A stretch of DNA of 64,000 bases, from the NCBI RefSeq assembly GCF_014200505.1, contig NZ_JACHBX010000002.1:744001-808000 (forward strand). The letters are read 5' to 3'. The position numbers were made by a program, and so were the translations under genes. Numbering within the stretch: the first letter of the stretch is position 1; every line of letters begins with the position of its first letter. This document shows positions 34,250 through 42,186 of this stretch, piece after piece. This stretch comes from Massilia aurea (lineage in GTDB: Bacteria; Pseudomonadota; Gammaproteobacteria; Burkholderiales; Burkholderiaceae_D). The notes below the pieces were generated by a model. The model was not told where the DNA came from and did not search any database. It saw only the letters and a program-made list of their open reading frames with translations.

Positions 34250-34284
34250 CCGGCCCGCATCTGGAATACCTGCGGGCCGGGTTT
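34250..34284 (-). terminator. Hairpin after doxX
   Basis: A perfect 10-bp stem (CCGGCCCGCA at 34250-34259 and its complement at 34271-34280) with an 11-nt loop lies 6 bp after the doxX stop. The run of Ts is on the plus-strand side (GTTTTC), and only a short A/T stretch follows on the minus strand, so function as a doxX terminator is probable but not certain. Confidence 0.6.
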
Positions 34285-34289
34285 TCATA

Positions 34290-34700
34290 TTATGCGTGCG
34301 GTGCTTTTTGCAGTTGGGGCGTGTTCGCCCGAATGGTCGCAATATGCAGCAATCCGCCAGCAATTGCGATATTTTTCAATAATTCAGTCAATTGCATTTG
34401 ATCGCCAATCGCGTGGTGAAATGCCAGGCCGGTGACCAGCGAGAACATCGCCAGAGCCAGCGCAACAGCGCGTGTCTGGACGCCAAATGCGAGCAACAGG
34501 CCGCCGCCAAGTTCCACTGACACGGCGATCAGGAAGGCCAGCTTCGCGAAGGGCAAGCCGGAGGCTGCGATGAACAGCAGCGTCGGCCCGGGCGCCAGCA
34601 GTTTGGCCATGCCGCTGACGAGAAACAGCGCCGCAATCATGATGCGTCCCGTGGTCTGCACGGCAGGCGTATTGTTGTTCAAGGTATTCAGGATCGTCAT
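34290..34700 (-). CDS. DoxX-family membrane protein
   Basis: A 136-residue protein with four hydrophobic segments (GRIMIAALFLVSGMAKLL, LPFAKLAFLIAVSVELGGGLLL, TRAVALALAMFSLVTGLAF, LLKNIAIAGGLLHIATI). GRIMIAALFLVSGMAKLLAP is the DoxX start motif. Such proteins are linked to quinone/thiol redox functions in the inner membrane. The start at 34700 is chosen because upstream in-frame codons are hydrophilic; AGAAAGA precedes it. Confidence 0.88.
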   Translation of the reverse strand: MTILNTLNNNTPAVQTTGRIMIAALFLVSGMAKLLAPGPTLLFIAASGLPFAKLAFLIAVSVELGGGLLLAFGVQTRAVALALAMFSLVTGLAFHHAIGDQMQLTELLKNIAIAGGLLHIATIRANTPQLQKAPHA

Positions 34701-35031
34701 TTTTTTCTTTCTAAAAGGGGCCAGGTATTTGCACTGGTAAAGCCAGCCGATATACCCGGCGTGAATGGCATCCATATGAATGCGCAATTGAAATCTGTCC
34801 GCTGTATCGGCCGGCCAGGAATAGCGCATGGTAGTTACAAAGCGATGTGCCAGCAATGGACGGTGCCGGGAAGCTGCGTCCAGATAACCGGACAATTAAG
34901 GCGGCGATGATCCAATGGGTCAGACGATGCATCCGACCAAACCGGCTTGTTGGGGTATTTTTTAAAACATACTATTTGTGCTCCAAACCGCCACCCCGGC
35001 GGCGTCAAACAGAAACTCCAAGGAGCAGAAA
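34701..35031. other. Divergent promoter region doxX/SDR
   Basis: 331 bp between two divergent genes with no convincing ORF. It contains the second dyad operator (34878-34893) about 140 bp from the SDR start and 180 bp from doxX. AT-rich runs at 34955-34980 could hold the SDR promoter. Confidence 0.6.
34878..34893. promoter_or_regulatory. Dyad operator, copy 2 (probable LysR site)
   Basis: GTCCAG-ATAA-CCGGAC: an inverted repeat with one mismatch, two bases different from copy 1 at 33215 (GTCCAG-CTAA-CTGGAC), with the same CTG(C/T) before it. It lies between doxX and the SDR gene. Confidence 0.6.
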
Positions 35032-35889
35032 ATGAAACCAGTAAATGGCAAGGTCGTTCTCGTTACCGGTGCATCGTCAGGATTAGGGCATGAATTGGTG
35101 CACCAGCTTCTGGAAAAAGACGCCATCGTCGCCGCCACGTTCCGCAAGCAGCAAGAGGTTGATTTCTTTAACAGCAAGCATCCGGCACAGGGCCTGGGCG
35201 TGTTGGCCGATGTGACCGATGAAGTCGCCGTACAAGCCGGTGTGGCAGAGGTGCTGGCCCGCTTCGGCCGTATCGACATCGTCGCCAACTGCGCTGGCGC
35301 CGGCACGGTCGGCGCCGTGGAAGAAATGTCGGATGCAGAAGCGCGGCGCATCTTCGACCTGAACTTCTTTGGCGGCCTGAACATCGTTCGCGCCGTGCTG
35401 CCGGCAATGCGCAAGCAGCGCTCCGGCCACATCGTCCAGTTTTCCGCCATCGGCGGCTTTATCGGCTACCCGGGCATGGGTGTCTACGCCGCTGCCAAGG
35501 GCGCCACCGGCATCCTGGGTGAGGCGCTGGCAGGGGAACTGGCGCCGTTCGGCATCGCCGCCACGGTCCTGACCATCGGCGTCTTCGAGACGCAATTTGC
35601 CGGTCGCTCGCTCGCGTATGCCGAGCGGAAAATCGACGACTACGAAGGTACGCCTGCCGGCAAGTTCCGTGGTGCGATCGGCAACCTGCAAGGCAAGCAG
35701 CCCAATGTGCCAGAAAAGGGCGCGCTGGCCATCATCCACCTGATGGAAGCGGATCATCCACCCGTGCATGCGGCCCTGGGCGCCGATGCCATGGGCGGCA
35801 TGCGCCGCAAAATGGCCTGCATCGAGCAGGAACTGGTCGAGTGGCAGGATAACGCGGCCTCCACCGCACGCACCGTTGAAGGAGTGTGA
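35032..35889 (+). CDS. Short-chain dehydrogenase/reductase
   Basis: A 285-residue classical SDR. NAD(P)-binding VTGASSGLGHELV (11-23), NCAGAG (about 85-90), catalytic Ser in FSAIGGF (about 140) and YAAAKGA (about 154-160). Substrate unknown; many SDRs of this length act on ketones or sugars. AAGGAG precedes the ATG. Its stop is 3 bp before the next SDR start, so the two genes are probably co-transcribed. Confidence 0.92.
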   Translation: MKPVNGKVVLVTGASSGLGHELVHQLLEKDAIVAATFRKQQEVDFFNSKHPAQGLGVLADVTDEVAVQAGVAEVLARFGRIDIVANCAGAGTVGAVEEMSDAEARRIFDLNFFGGLNIVRAVLPAMRKQRSGHIVQFSAIGGFIGYPGMGVYAAAKGATGILGEALAGELAPFGIAATVLTIGVFETQFAGRSLAYAERKIDDYEGTPAGKFRGAIGNLQGKQPNVPEKGALAIIHLMEADHPPVHAALGADAMGGMRRKMACIEQELVEWQDNAASTARTVEGV

Positions 35890-35891
35890 TC

Positions 35892-36635
35892 ATGCGCATG
35901 ACCAACAAGGTCGTCCTGATTACCGGCGCGTCGCGCGGACTGGGTCTGGGCCTGGCACGCCGCTTTGCCAAAGAAGGCGCCGCCGTTGCGCTGACCTACA
36001 ACAGTGACGAGGCTGCGGCCGCCAGAAACGTCGCGGCGCTCGTCGCCGAAGGTGCCCAGGCGATGGCGGTCGGTGGCGACGTCAGCGACCCGGACGCGGT
36101 CAATGCGATGTTCGCGGCGGTGCTGGCCCGGTTCGGCCGTATCGATATCGTCGTGGCCAATGCTGGCCGTGAACTGATCGATACACCGATCACCGAGATC
36201 GACAACGCGATGTTCGAACAGGTCACCAAAACCAATGTGTTCGGCACGTTCTATACCCTGCGCGAAAGTGCGCGGCACGTCACCGATGGCGGGCGCATCA
36301 TCGTGATCTCGTCGACGACCACGATCGTGCCAAACGCCGGCTTTACCGCGTATGCGGGCAGCAAGGCCGCGGGCCGACTCTACGTCGAATGCCTGGCGCA
36401 AGAACTGGGCAAGCGCAACATCACCGTTAACGGCGTCGTGCCGGGGCCGCTGCGCGACGCCGGCGTCATCGCCAACCTGCAGGAAAGCGACTATCAGGCG
36501 CTGGCGCAATTGTCACCTTTCGGACGCCTGGGTTCGGTCGCCGATGTGGAAGGCGCCGTCATTTTTCTGGCCAGCGACGATGCCGCCTGGGTGTCCGGTC
36601 ACCATCTGGTGGTCAGTGGCGCCGCCAAGGTATGA
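35892..36635 (+). CDS. Short-chain dehydrogenase/reductase (FabG-like)
   Basis: A 247-residue SDR. VLITGASRGLGLGLARRFAKEG (about 8-29), NAGRE (about 88-92), SSTTTIVPNAGFTAYAGSKAA (catalytic Ser/Tyr/Lys, about 137-157) and a C-terminal VSGHHLVVSGAAKV typical of FabG-like enzymes. The ATG at 35892 has GGAG at the end of the previous gene. Likely reduces a carbonyl compound; no more can be said. Confidence 0.92.
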   Translation: MRMTNKVVLITGASRGLGLGLARRFAKEGAAVALTYNSDEAAAARNVAALVAEGAQAMAVGGDVSDPDAVNAMFAAVLARFGRIDIVVANAGRELIDTPITEIDNAMFEQVTKTNVFGTFYTLRESARHVTDGGRIIVISSTTTIVPNAGFTAYAGSKAAGRLYVECLAQELGKRNITVNGVVPGPLRDAGVIANLQESDYQALAQLSPFGRLGSVADVEGAVIFLASDDAAWVSGHHLVVSGAAKV

Positions 36636-36761
36636 CACCAGGCCGGATGACGCTGCGAGCGCCAGGCGCTCATCGTCCGGTCACCGCCTGAAACGGCTTG
36701 CACGGCTGCGCATGGCAACCGATGCAAGCTTCGCCCCGCCAGTCAACATAAAGGAATGGTC

Positions 36762-37337
36762 ATGCCACCCAAAAAGATCGCCGTCGTTATCGGCAGCCTG
36801 CGTCAACAATCGTTGAACCGCCAGTTTGCCCACGAAATCATCGCGCTTGCGCCGGCCTCGCTGTCGCTGGACATCGTCGAGATCGACGGACTCGCTCTGT
36901 TCAATGAAGATCTGGAAGGAAACGGTACCAGCGCGCCGGAAGCATGGACCCGCTTTCGCCAGAACATCGCGTCGAAGGATGGCGTCTTGTTCTTCACGCC
37001 CGAATACAACCGGTCGGTCCCTGCTGCGCTGAAGAATGCGATCGACATCGGCTCCCGTCCTTACGGTGAGTCGGTATGGGCCGGCAAGCCGGCTGCGATC
37101 GTCAGCGTCTCGCCTGGCGCCACGGGCGGCTTCGGCGCCAACCACCATCTGCGTCAATCGATGGTGTTCCTGGACATGCCGCTCTTGCAGCAACCGGAAG
37201 CGTATATTGGCGGCGCCCAGAAATTGCTGGGACCGGACGGGAAGTTCAATAACGAATTCACCACGCAACTGATGAAAAAGTTCATTGACGCGTTTGCTGC
37301 ATGGGTCGAACTCCATGCGGCCACATCCAGGGGCTGA
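36762..37337 (+). CDS. NADPH-dependent FMN reductase (quinone/azo reductase type)
   Basis: A 191-residue flavodoxin-like protein. VVIGSLRQQSLNRQFAHEI (8-26, FMN phosphate loop), FTPEYNRSVPAALKNAIDIGSRP (about 77-99, signature PEYN) and VSVSPGATGGFGA (about 113-125). It reduces FMN or quinones using NAD(P)H. AAGGA precedes the ATG. It follows the two SDRs by about 125 bp and fits the redox theme of the island. Confidence 0.92.
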   Translation: MPPKKIAVVIGSLRQQSLNRQFAHEIIALAPASLSLDIVEIDGLALFNEDLEGNGTSAPEAWTRFRQNIASKDGVLFFTPEYNRSVPAALKNAIDIGSRPYGESVWAGKPAAIVSVSPGATGGFGANHHLRQSMVFLDMPLLQQPEAYIGGAQKLLGPDGKFNNEFTTQLMKKFIDAFAAWVELHAATSRG

Positions 37338-37432
37338 CGTTACGTCGACGCTCGGTTTGCAGCCACCCTGCCGGGCGGTGCATTGGTCGCTGGCGCGATA
37401 TAGTGACGCCATCACGATAGCGACTTTTCCCC

Positions 37433-39439
37433 ATGAGCGACCAACAAGCATTTCCCCCATCCGAGCAGGACGACGATACGTTTCTCGAGCGCGAACTTGG
37501 CCTGGCCGCGCGCGGCATCGAACTGGTCAAACTGGAAGGCCGCGTGTTCCTGCGCTTCTCGGGCGCGGTGCGCTACGAAGGCCTGCACGTACCGTATCGC
37601 CTGGTGCCGTCGCGCGGCGTGCTGGCCAAGCCGAGCAAGTGGCGCAAGCTGGATCTGGCCGGGCGGCGCGCGCTGATCGAAGAACGCACCGGTGACGCCG
37701 ACCTCGCGCGCCTGCACCAGGACGCCGAGGAATTCGTGCGCGATCTGGCGGGCGATGCCGACGACGCTGGCTACGATCCGATGCTGTTTCTCGATGTGCT
37801 GGACGAACTACAGACGTCCGAGCCGGCCGAGTACGTGTTCCAGCGGATTTCGCAGCGCTTGACCCATGCGATCGAGCGCGACGCCGAAGAGCGCCACGCG
37901 GCGCGCACCAAGGAGAGCATCAACCTGGCCGAGTACCCGCGCTCGTTCGACGTCGCCAGCCGCATGGGCCGCAAGTTCATCGCGCTCCTGGGCCCCACCA
38001 ACTCGGGCAAGACGCATCGCGCGATGGAAGCGCTGGCCAAGGCGCCCAGCGGCGTGTACCTCGCGCCGCTGCGCCTGCTGGCGCTGGAAAACTACGAGCG
38101 CCTGCAGGCGGCGCGCCCGCACGGTGAGGCGATCAAGGTCAGCCTGATCACGGGCGAAGAACGGCGCCTGGTGGAGGGCGCTACGCACGTCGCCAGCACC
38201 GTCGAAATGCTCGACTCAAAAACGCCGATCGATGTGGCCGTGATCGATGAGATCCAGATGCTGGCCGATCGCGACCGCGGCGCCGCCTGGACTGCCGCCG
38301 TGTGCGGCGCGCCGGCATCGGTCGTGTACCTGGTTGGCGCACCCGAAGCGCGGCGCGCGATCGAGGCGCTGGCCGAGCGGCTCGATGTGCCGCTCGAGGT
38401 GCACGTGCTCAAGCGGATGGGCCCTCTGGAGATGGAACCGATGGCCGTGCGCAAGCTGTCGAACCTGCGCCGGGGCGACGCCGTGATCGCGTTCTCGCGC
38501 CGCGAGGTGCTCAAGTGGCGCGACATGATCACCGACAAAGGGCTGTCGGTAGCCACCGTCTACGGCAACCTGTCGCCCGAGGTGCGCCGCGCGCAGGCCG
38601 AGCGTTTCCGCGACGGTCAGGCCGACATCGTGGTGGGCACCGACGCACTGGCGATGGGGCTGAACATGCCGATCGCACGCATCGTGATGACGACCACGGT
38701 CAAGTACAACGGCGTGGAGGAAGAAGAAATCTCCGCTGCGCTGGCCAAGCAGATCGCGGGCCGGGCAGGGCGCTACGGCGTGCACGACGAAGGCTTCGTC
38801 GTCGGCTACGACGACGAGACGCACCAGGTCATGCGCTCATTGATGAAAGAAAAAATTCCGGCGGTGGCCACCAGCGGCTTTGCCGTGGCGCCGTCGCTCG
38901 AGCAGCTGCACCGCATTTCGTCGGTGACGGGCGAGACGTCGCTGGTCAAGCTGCTCAAGCGCTTTGTCCACAATATCGACGTGCCGGATGGCTTCTTCTA
39001 CCCGCGCATCACCGAAGACCAGAACGAGCGCGCGGAGTGGCTCGACACGCTGCCGCTGTCAGTGGCCGACAAGTTCATGCTGTCACTGGTGCCAATCTCG
39101 AGCCGCGTGCCGGCGCTGCAGAAGGCGTGGGAACACTGGTGCCTGTCGCTGGCCAAGAAGATCGTCGTCAAGCTGCATGGCCACAGTAATCCGCAGCAGC
39201 TGTTCTACATGAACCTGCAAGAGGTCGAGGACCAGTGCCGCGTGTATTCGGCCTATGCGTGGCTGGGGTACCGGGCGCCGGACTACTTCCCGAGCATCGC
39301 GCTGGCGCAGGAGCTGGCGCGCGAGGCGTCCGAGCGGGTCGACGCACTGCTGCAGCAGCAGAATGCGGCGGCCCGGCAGCGGCATGGCGGCAAGCAGGGT
39401 GGCAAGGGTGGCAAGCACCACGAGGGCCGGCGCCGCTGA
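37433..39439 (+). CDS. SUV3-like superfamily 2 RNA helicase
   Basis: A 668-residue helicase resembling the mitochondrial degradosome helicase SUV3. Walker A GPTNSGKT (187-194), APLRLLALENYERL (motif Ia), LITGEERR, HVASTVEML, motif II DEIQ (272-275), LVGAPEA, then the second domain with SRREVLKWRDMI, VVGTDALAMGLNMPI and QIAGRAGRYG. A SUV3-type C-terminal region follows. The Gly/Lys-rich end (GGKQGGKGGKHHEGRRR) may bind RNA. The first 170 residues are specific to bacterial members. No partner RNase is adjacent. Confidence 0.92.
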   Translation: MSDQQAFPPSEQDDDTFLERELGLAARGIELVKLEGRVFLRFSGAVRYEGLHVPYRLVPSRGVLAKPSKWRKLDLAGRRALIEERTGDADLARLHQDAEEFVRDLAGDADDAGYDPMLFLDVLDELQTSEPAEYVFQRISQRLTHAIERDAEERHAARTKESINLAEYPRSFDVASRMGRKFIALLGPTNSGKTHRAMEALAKAPSGVYLAPLRLLALENYERLQAARPHGEAIKVSLITGEERRLVEGATHVASTVEMLDSKTPIDVAVIDEIQMLADRDRGAAWTAAVCGAPASVVYLVGAPEARRAIEALAERLDVPLEVHVLKRMGPLEMEPMAVRKLSNLRRGDAVIAFSRREVLKWRDMITDKGLSVATVYGNLSPEVRRAQAERFRDGQADIVVGTDALAMGLNMPIARIVMTTTVKYNGVEEEEISAALAKQIAGRAGRYGVHDEGFVVGYDDETHQVMRSLMKEKIPAVATSGFAVAPSLEQLHRISSVTGETSLVKLLKRFVHNIDVPDGFFYPRITEDQNERAEWLDTLPLSVADKFMLSLVPISSRVPALQKAWEHWCLSLAKKIVVKLHGHSNPQQLFYMNLQEVEDQCRVYSAYAWLGYRAPDYFPSIALAQELAREASERVDALLQQQNAAARQRHGGKQGGKGGKHHEGRRR

Positions 39440-39496
39440 CGCCGAGGGTGGTCTCGGTGTACGATGCCGCTTTCATAAAAACACCGAGACAACCCC

Positions 39497-39919
39497 ATGA
39501 GCATCCCGCATACCCCTGAAGCCTTCAACACCTTCGGCGCAACCTACCTGCCCGGCCACCTGGGCATCCAGATTCTTGAGGTCAGCCCCGGCAAGCTGGC
39601 CGCCGAGATGCCGGTCGCGCCGCACCTGCTGGCGCCGAACGGCTACCTGCACGCCGGCAGCGTGGTCACGCTGGCCGATACCTGCGCCGGCTACGGCTGC
39701 ATCAGCAACCTGCCGGAAGGCGCGCAGAACTTCACGACGATCGAATTGAAATCGAACCACCTGGGCACCGCGCGCGAAGGCACCATTGCCTGCGTCGCCA
39801 CCGCCGTGCACCTGGGCCGCACGACGCAGATCTGGGACGCCACCGTCACGGACAAGGCCAGCGGCAAGACCATCGCGCTGTTCCGTTGCACGCAGATGAT
39901 CCTGTACCCGAAAGCGTAA
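39497..39919 (+). CDS. PaaI-type hotdog thioesterase
   Basis: A 140-residue thioesterase. LAPNGYLHAGSVVTLADTCAGYGC (about 48-71) is the PaaI active-site region (HxGx7-8D-like) and TTIELKSNHLGTAREG the second strand pair. Hydrolyses acyl-CoA, probably aromatic or medium chain; substrate unknown. Starts 57 bp after the helicase gene; may be co-transcribed. Confidence 0.9.
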   Translation: MSIPHTPEAFNTFGATYLPGHLGIQILEVSPGKLAAEMPVAPHLLAPNGYLHAGSVVTLADTCAGYGCISNLPEGAQNFTTIELKSNHLGTAREGTIACVATAVHLGRTTQIWDATVTDKASGKTIALFRCTQMILYPKA

Positions 39920-39925
39920 CCAGGA

Positions 39926-40453
39926 TCAGCCGGCCAGCTCTTTCTCGATCAGCTTGTGCACCGCGCCGAAGTCCGGCGCGCCGACATAGGTCTTGATGAT
40001 GCGGCCCTGCTTGTCGATCAGGAAGGTGGTGGGCGTGAGCGTGACGTCGCCGAACTGGCGCGCGATATCGCCCGCCGAATCAAGCGCCACGGTAAATGGC
40101 AGCTTGCGCTGTTCGGCAAAATTGAGCACGTAGTCGGGCCGGTCGTACTGCATCGCGACGGCGACGAATTCCAGACCCTGGCCCTTGTACTTGTTGTAGG
40201 TCGCGACCATGTCGGGCATCTCCTTGACGCAGGTGACGCACGAGGTGGCCCAGAAGTTGACCATCACAACTTTGCCGCGCAGTGACTGCGTGGATACCTT
40301 GTCGCCGGCGATGCTGATGAACGTGACGTCCGGGGCCGGTGTGCTGCTGGCCAGCGAGGCGTAGCCGATGCCGGCCAGCGCCAGCACGACGGCGCCGATG
40401 GCGGCAGGCTTGATCCAGGAACGGGAAGAGGTGGACGCGGGGGATGCGGTCAT
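39926..40453 (-). CDS. TlpA-like membrane-anchored thiol-disulfide protein
   Basis: A 175-residue protein: N-terminal anchor (about 16-33, IKPAAIGAVVLALAGIGY), then a thioredoxin fold facing the periplasm. Active site ATSCVTCVKEMP (about 71-82, CxxC with VT between the cysteines) and the cis-proline segment LTPTTFLIDKQG. Probably reduces or oxidises envelope proteins, for example in cytochrome c maturation. The start at 40453 is chosen from the anchor position. Convergent with the thioesterase gene. Confidence 0.9.
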   Translation of the reverse strand: MTASPASTSSRSWIKPAAIGAVVLALAGIGYASLASSTPAPDVTFISIAGDKVSTQSLRGKVVMVNFWATSCVTCVKEMPDMVATYNKYKGQGLEFVAVAMQYDRPDYVLNFAEQRKLPFTVALDSAGDIARQFGDVTLTPTTFLIDKQGRIIKTYVGAPDFGAVHKLIEKELAG

Positions 40454-40468
40454 GGTCGGCGATCGAAT

Positions 40469-40508
40469 AAAAAAAGCGGCAGGGCCATTATAGCCCTGCC
40501 GCTTTTTT
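40469..40508. terminator. Bidirectional-type terminator between dolP and the TlpA-like gene
   Basis: A perfect 10-bp stem (GCGGCAGGGC at 40476-40485 and its complement at 40493-40502) is flanked by seven As on the left and six Ts on the right, so it can act on both strands. It ends dolP transcription. Its 7-nt loop reads TATAATG on the minus strand. Confidence 0.92.
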
Positions 40509-40532
40509 GCATGGTGCGGATGCACCCGGGGT

Positions 40533-41180
40533 TCAGGAACCCTGCGGTGCGTTCTGCGCGTTGGCCTGCTTGGCGCGGGCGTCTTCTTCGCTGATGTACT
40601 CGAAGATCTTCACCACGCTCGTCACGCCCGAGACGCCCTTGGCGACATCGGCAGCGATATTGCCTTCGCGCGGGGTCACAAGACCCATCAGGTAGACCAC
40701 GCCGCGTTCGGTCGTGACCTTGAACGAGATCGCCGACACCGTCTTCATGTCGACCAGGCTGGCCTTGACCTTGGTGGTGATCAAAGCATCGTTCGAGCGC
40801 GAGGTGTAGCTCGACGAACCCGAAATCTTCAGTTCGTTGATGACCGACACGACGTTTTCGATCTTGCGCACTTCGCGCTCGGCCGCGGCCTTCATGGCCT
40901 CGTCGCGTACTTCGCCGGTGAGCAGCACCTTGCGGTTGAAGCTCGTGACGTTGATGTTGCCGTTGCCATTCGTGACTTCGCGCATCTTGATCTCGGCCTT
41001 GACCGTGACCGACTTGTCTTCGGTCTGGGCGCCCAGCGTGCGGCGGTCGACCGCCGAGACGGCGCTGCCGATGCCGGCGCCGACGATCAGGCCAAAGCAG
41101 CCCGACAGCGATGCCAGCAGGGCCGAACCCAGAACGACTTTCGTCAACAGCACGACCATGGGCCGGCGGGTATTACGCAT
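40533..41180 (-). CDS. dolP: BON-domain outer-membrane lipoprotein DolP (YraP)
   Basis: A 215-residue lipoprotein: signal with lipobox LASLSGC (Cys28), then two BON domains (about 50-115, [15 protein letters not shown], and 120-195, [22 protein letters not shown]). DolP helps maintain outer-membrane integrity at division sites. Part of the dolP-diaA-yraN-lpoA block seen in other Proteobacteria. The start at 41180 overlaps diaA by 8 bp. Confidence 0.92.
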   Translation of the reverse strand: MRNTRRPMVVLLTKVVLGSALLASLSGCFGLIVGAGIGSAVSAVDRRTLGAQTEDKSVTVKAEIKMREVTNGNGNINVTSFNRKVLLTGEVRDEAMKAAAEREVRKIENVVSVINELKISGSSSYTSRSNDALITTKVKASLVDMKTVSAISFKVTTERGVVYLMGLVTPREGNIAADVAKGVSGVTSVVKIFEYISEEDARAKQANAQNAPQGS

Positions 41181-41769
41181 TCTCGTCTCCTCCGAACAGC
41201 GCGACGTCGATGCCGTCGCAGATGCAGTGAATGGCGCACAGGTGAACTTCCTGGATCCGCGCGGTGCGCGAATGCGGGACGTTGACGTGGACGTCGGCGT
41301 CGGTCAGCAGCTTGGCCAACTGGCCGCCGTCCTTGCCTGTAAACGCCACGATGCGCATTTCGCGCTCGAGCGCCGCTTCGACCGCAGCGAGCACATTGCC
41401 CGAGTTGCCCGAAGTGGAAATGGCCAGCAGGATGTCGCCGGCCTGACCGAAGGCCTGCACCTGCTTGGAATAGATTTCGCGGAAGCTGTAGTCGTTGCCA
41501 ACCGCGGTCAGGATCGACGTGTCGGTGGTCAGCGCGATGGCCGGGAGCGGGAAGCGCTCGCGTTCGAAGCGCCCGACCAGCTCGGCAGCAAAGTGCTGGC
41601 AGTCGGCGGCCGAACCGCCGTTACCGCAGGCCAGGATCTTGTTGCCATTGGACAGGGCGCCGAACATGAGTTCGACCGCCTGCGAAATGTGGGGAGCCAG
41701 GGTTGCAGCCGACCTCATCTTCAGGTCAGCGCTCTCCTGGAAGTGAGCGAGGATGCGTTGTGTATTCAT
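41173..41769 (-). CDS. diaA: SIS-domain protein DiaA (GmhA-like)
   Basis: A 198-residue SIS-domain protein. [28 protein letters not shown] (about 45-72) and [14 protein letters not shown] (about 115-128) are the sugar-phosphate loops shared by GmhA and DiaA. The neighbourhood (rsmI, lpoA, yraN, dolP) is that of diaA, the DnaA-binding initiation factor, rather than heptose synthesis. A GmhA function cannot be excluded from sequence alone. Confidence 0.88.
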   Translation of the reverse strand: MNTQRILAHFQESADLKMRSAATLAPHISQAVELMFGALSNGNKILACGNGGSAADCQHFAAELVGRFERERFPLPAIALTTDTSILTAVGNDYSFREIYSKQVQAFGQAGDILLAISTSGNSGNVLAAVEAALEREMRIVAFTGKDGGQLAKLLTDADVHVNVPHSRTARIQEVHLCAIHCICDGIDVALFGGDENA

Positions 41770-41825
41770 AGCCGAGGATTATAGTGTAGTAGCAAGGGGC
41801 ACTGGGCAAGGTCGGTAAAAATTGC

Positions 41826-42185
41826 TTACACTTCAATCACGTTCTGCAGCCACTCGATCTGTTCGCCATCGATGGCGACGACGTCGAAGCGGCAGGGCGG
41901 TGTGACGGGAAAGCGCAGCAGGTACACCTGGGCCGCGCAGACCAGGCGCCGGATCTTGGCCGGTGTGATGCTGGCTGCGGCGCCGCCTTGTCTGCTGCTG
42001 GCACGCTGGCGCACCTCGACGAACACAAGTGTGGCGCCGTCGCGCATGATCAGGTCGATTTCGCCACCCTTGCAGCGAAAGTTTTCTTCCACTGATACCA
42101 GCCTGCGACGGCGCAGGTAGGCGCTGGCGGCAAGTTCATACTGATGGCCCTGGGCCTGCCGTTGGGACAGGCGCCCGGGCCACAT
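41826..42185 (-). CDS. yraN: YraN/UPF0102 nuclease-fold protein
   Basis: A 119-residue protein with an endonuclease-like fold: YELAASAYLRRRRLVSVEENFRCKGGEIDLIMRDGATLVFVEVRQR (about 16-61), including the GEIDLI...FVEV(R/K) motif. Function not established. The ATG at 42185 follows the lpoA stop by one base, so translation is coupled. Confidence 0.92.
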   Translation of the reverse strand: MWPGRLSQRQAQGHQYELAASAYLRRRRLVSVEENFRCKGGEIDLIMRDGATLVFVEVRQRASSRQGGAAASITPAKIRRLVCAAQVYLLRFPVTPPCRFDVVAIDGEQIEWLQNVIEV

Positions 42186-42186
42186 A

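Noticed and set aside
34701..34895. Extension of DoxX to 34895
   Set aside because: The added residues are hydrophilic, do not fit the DoxX start and would run over the dyad operator at 34878.
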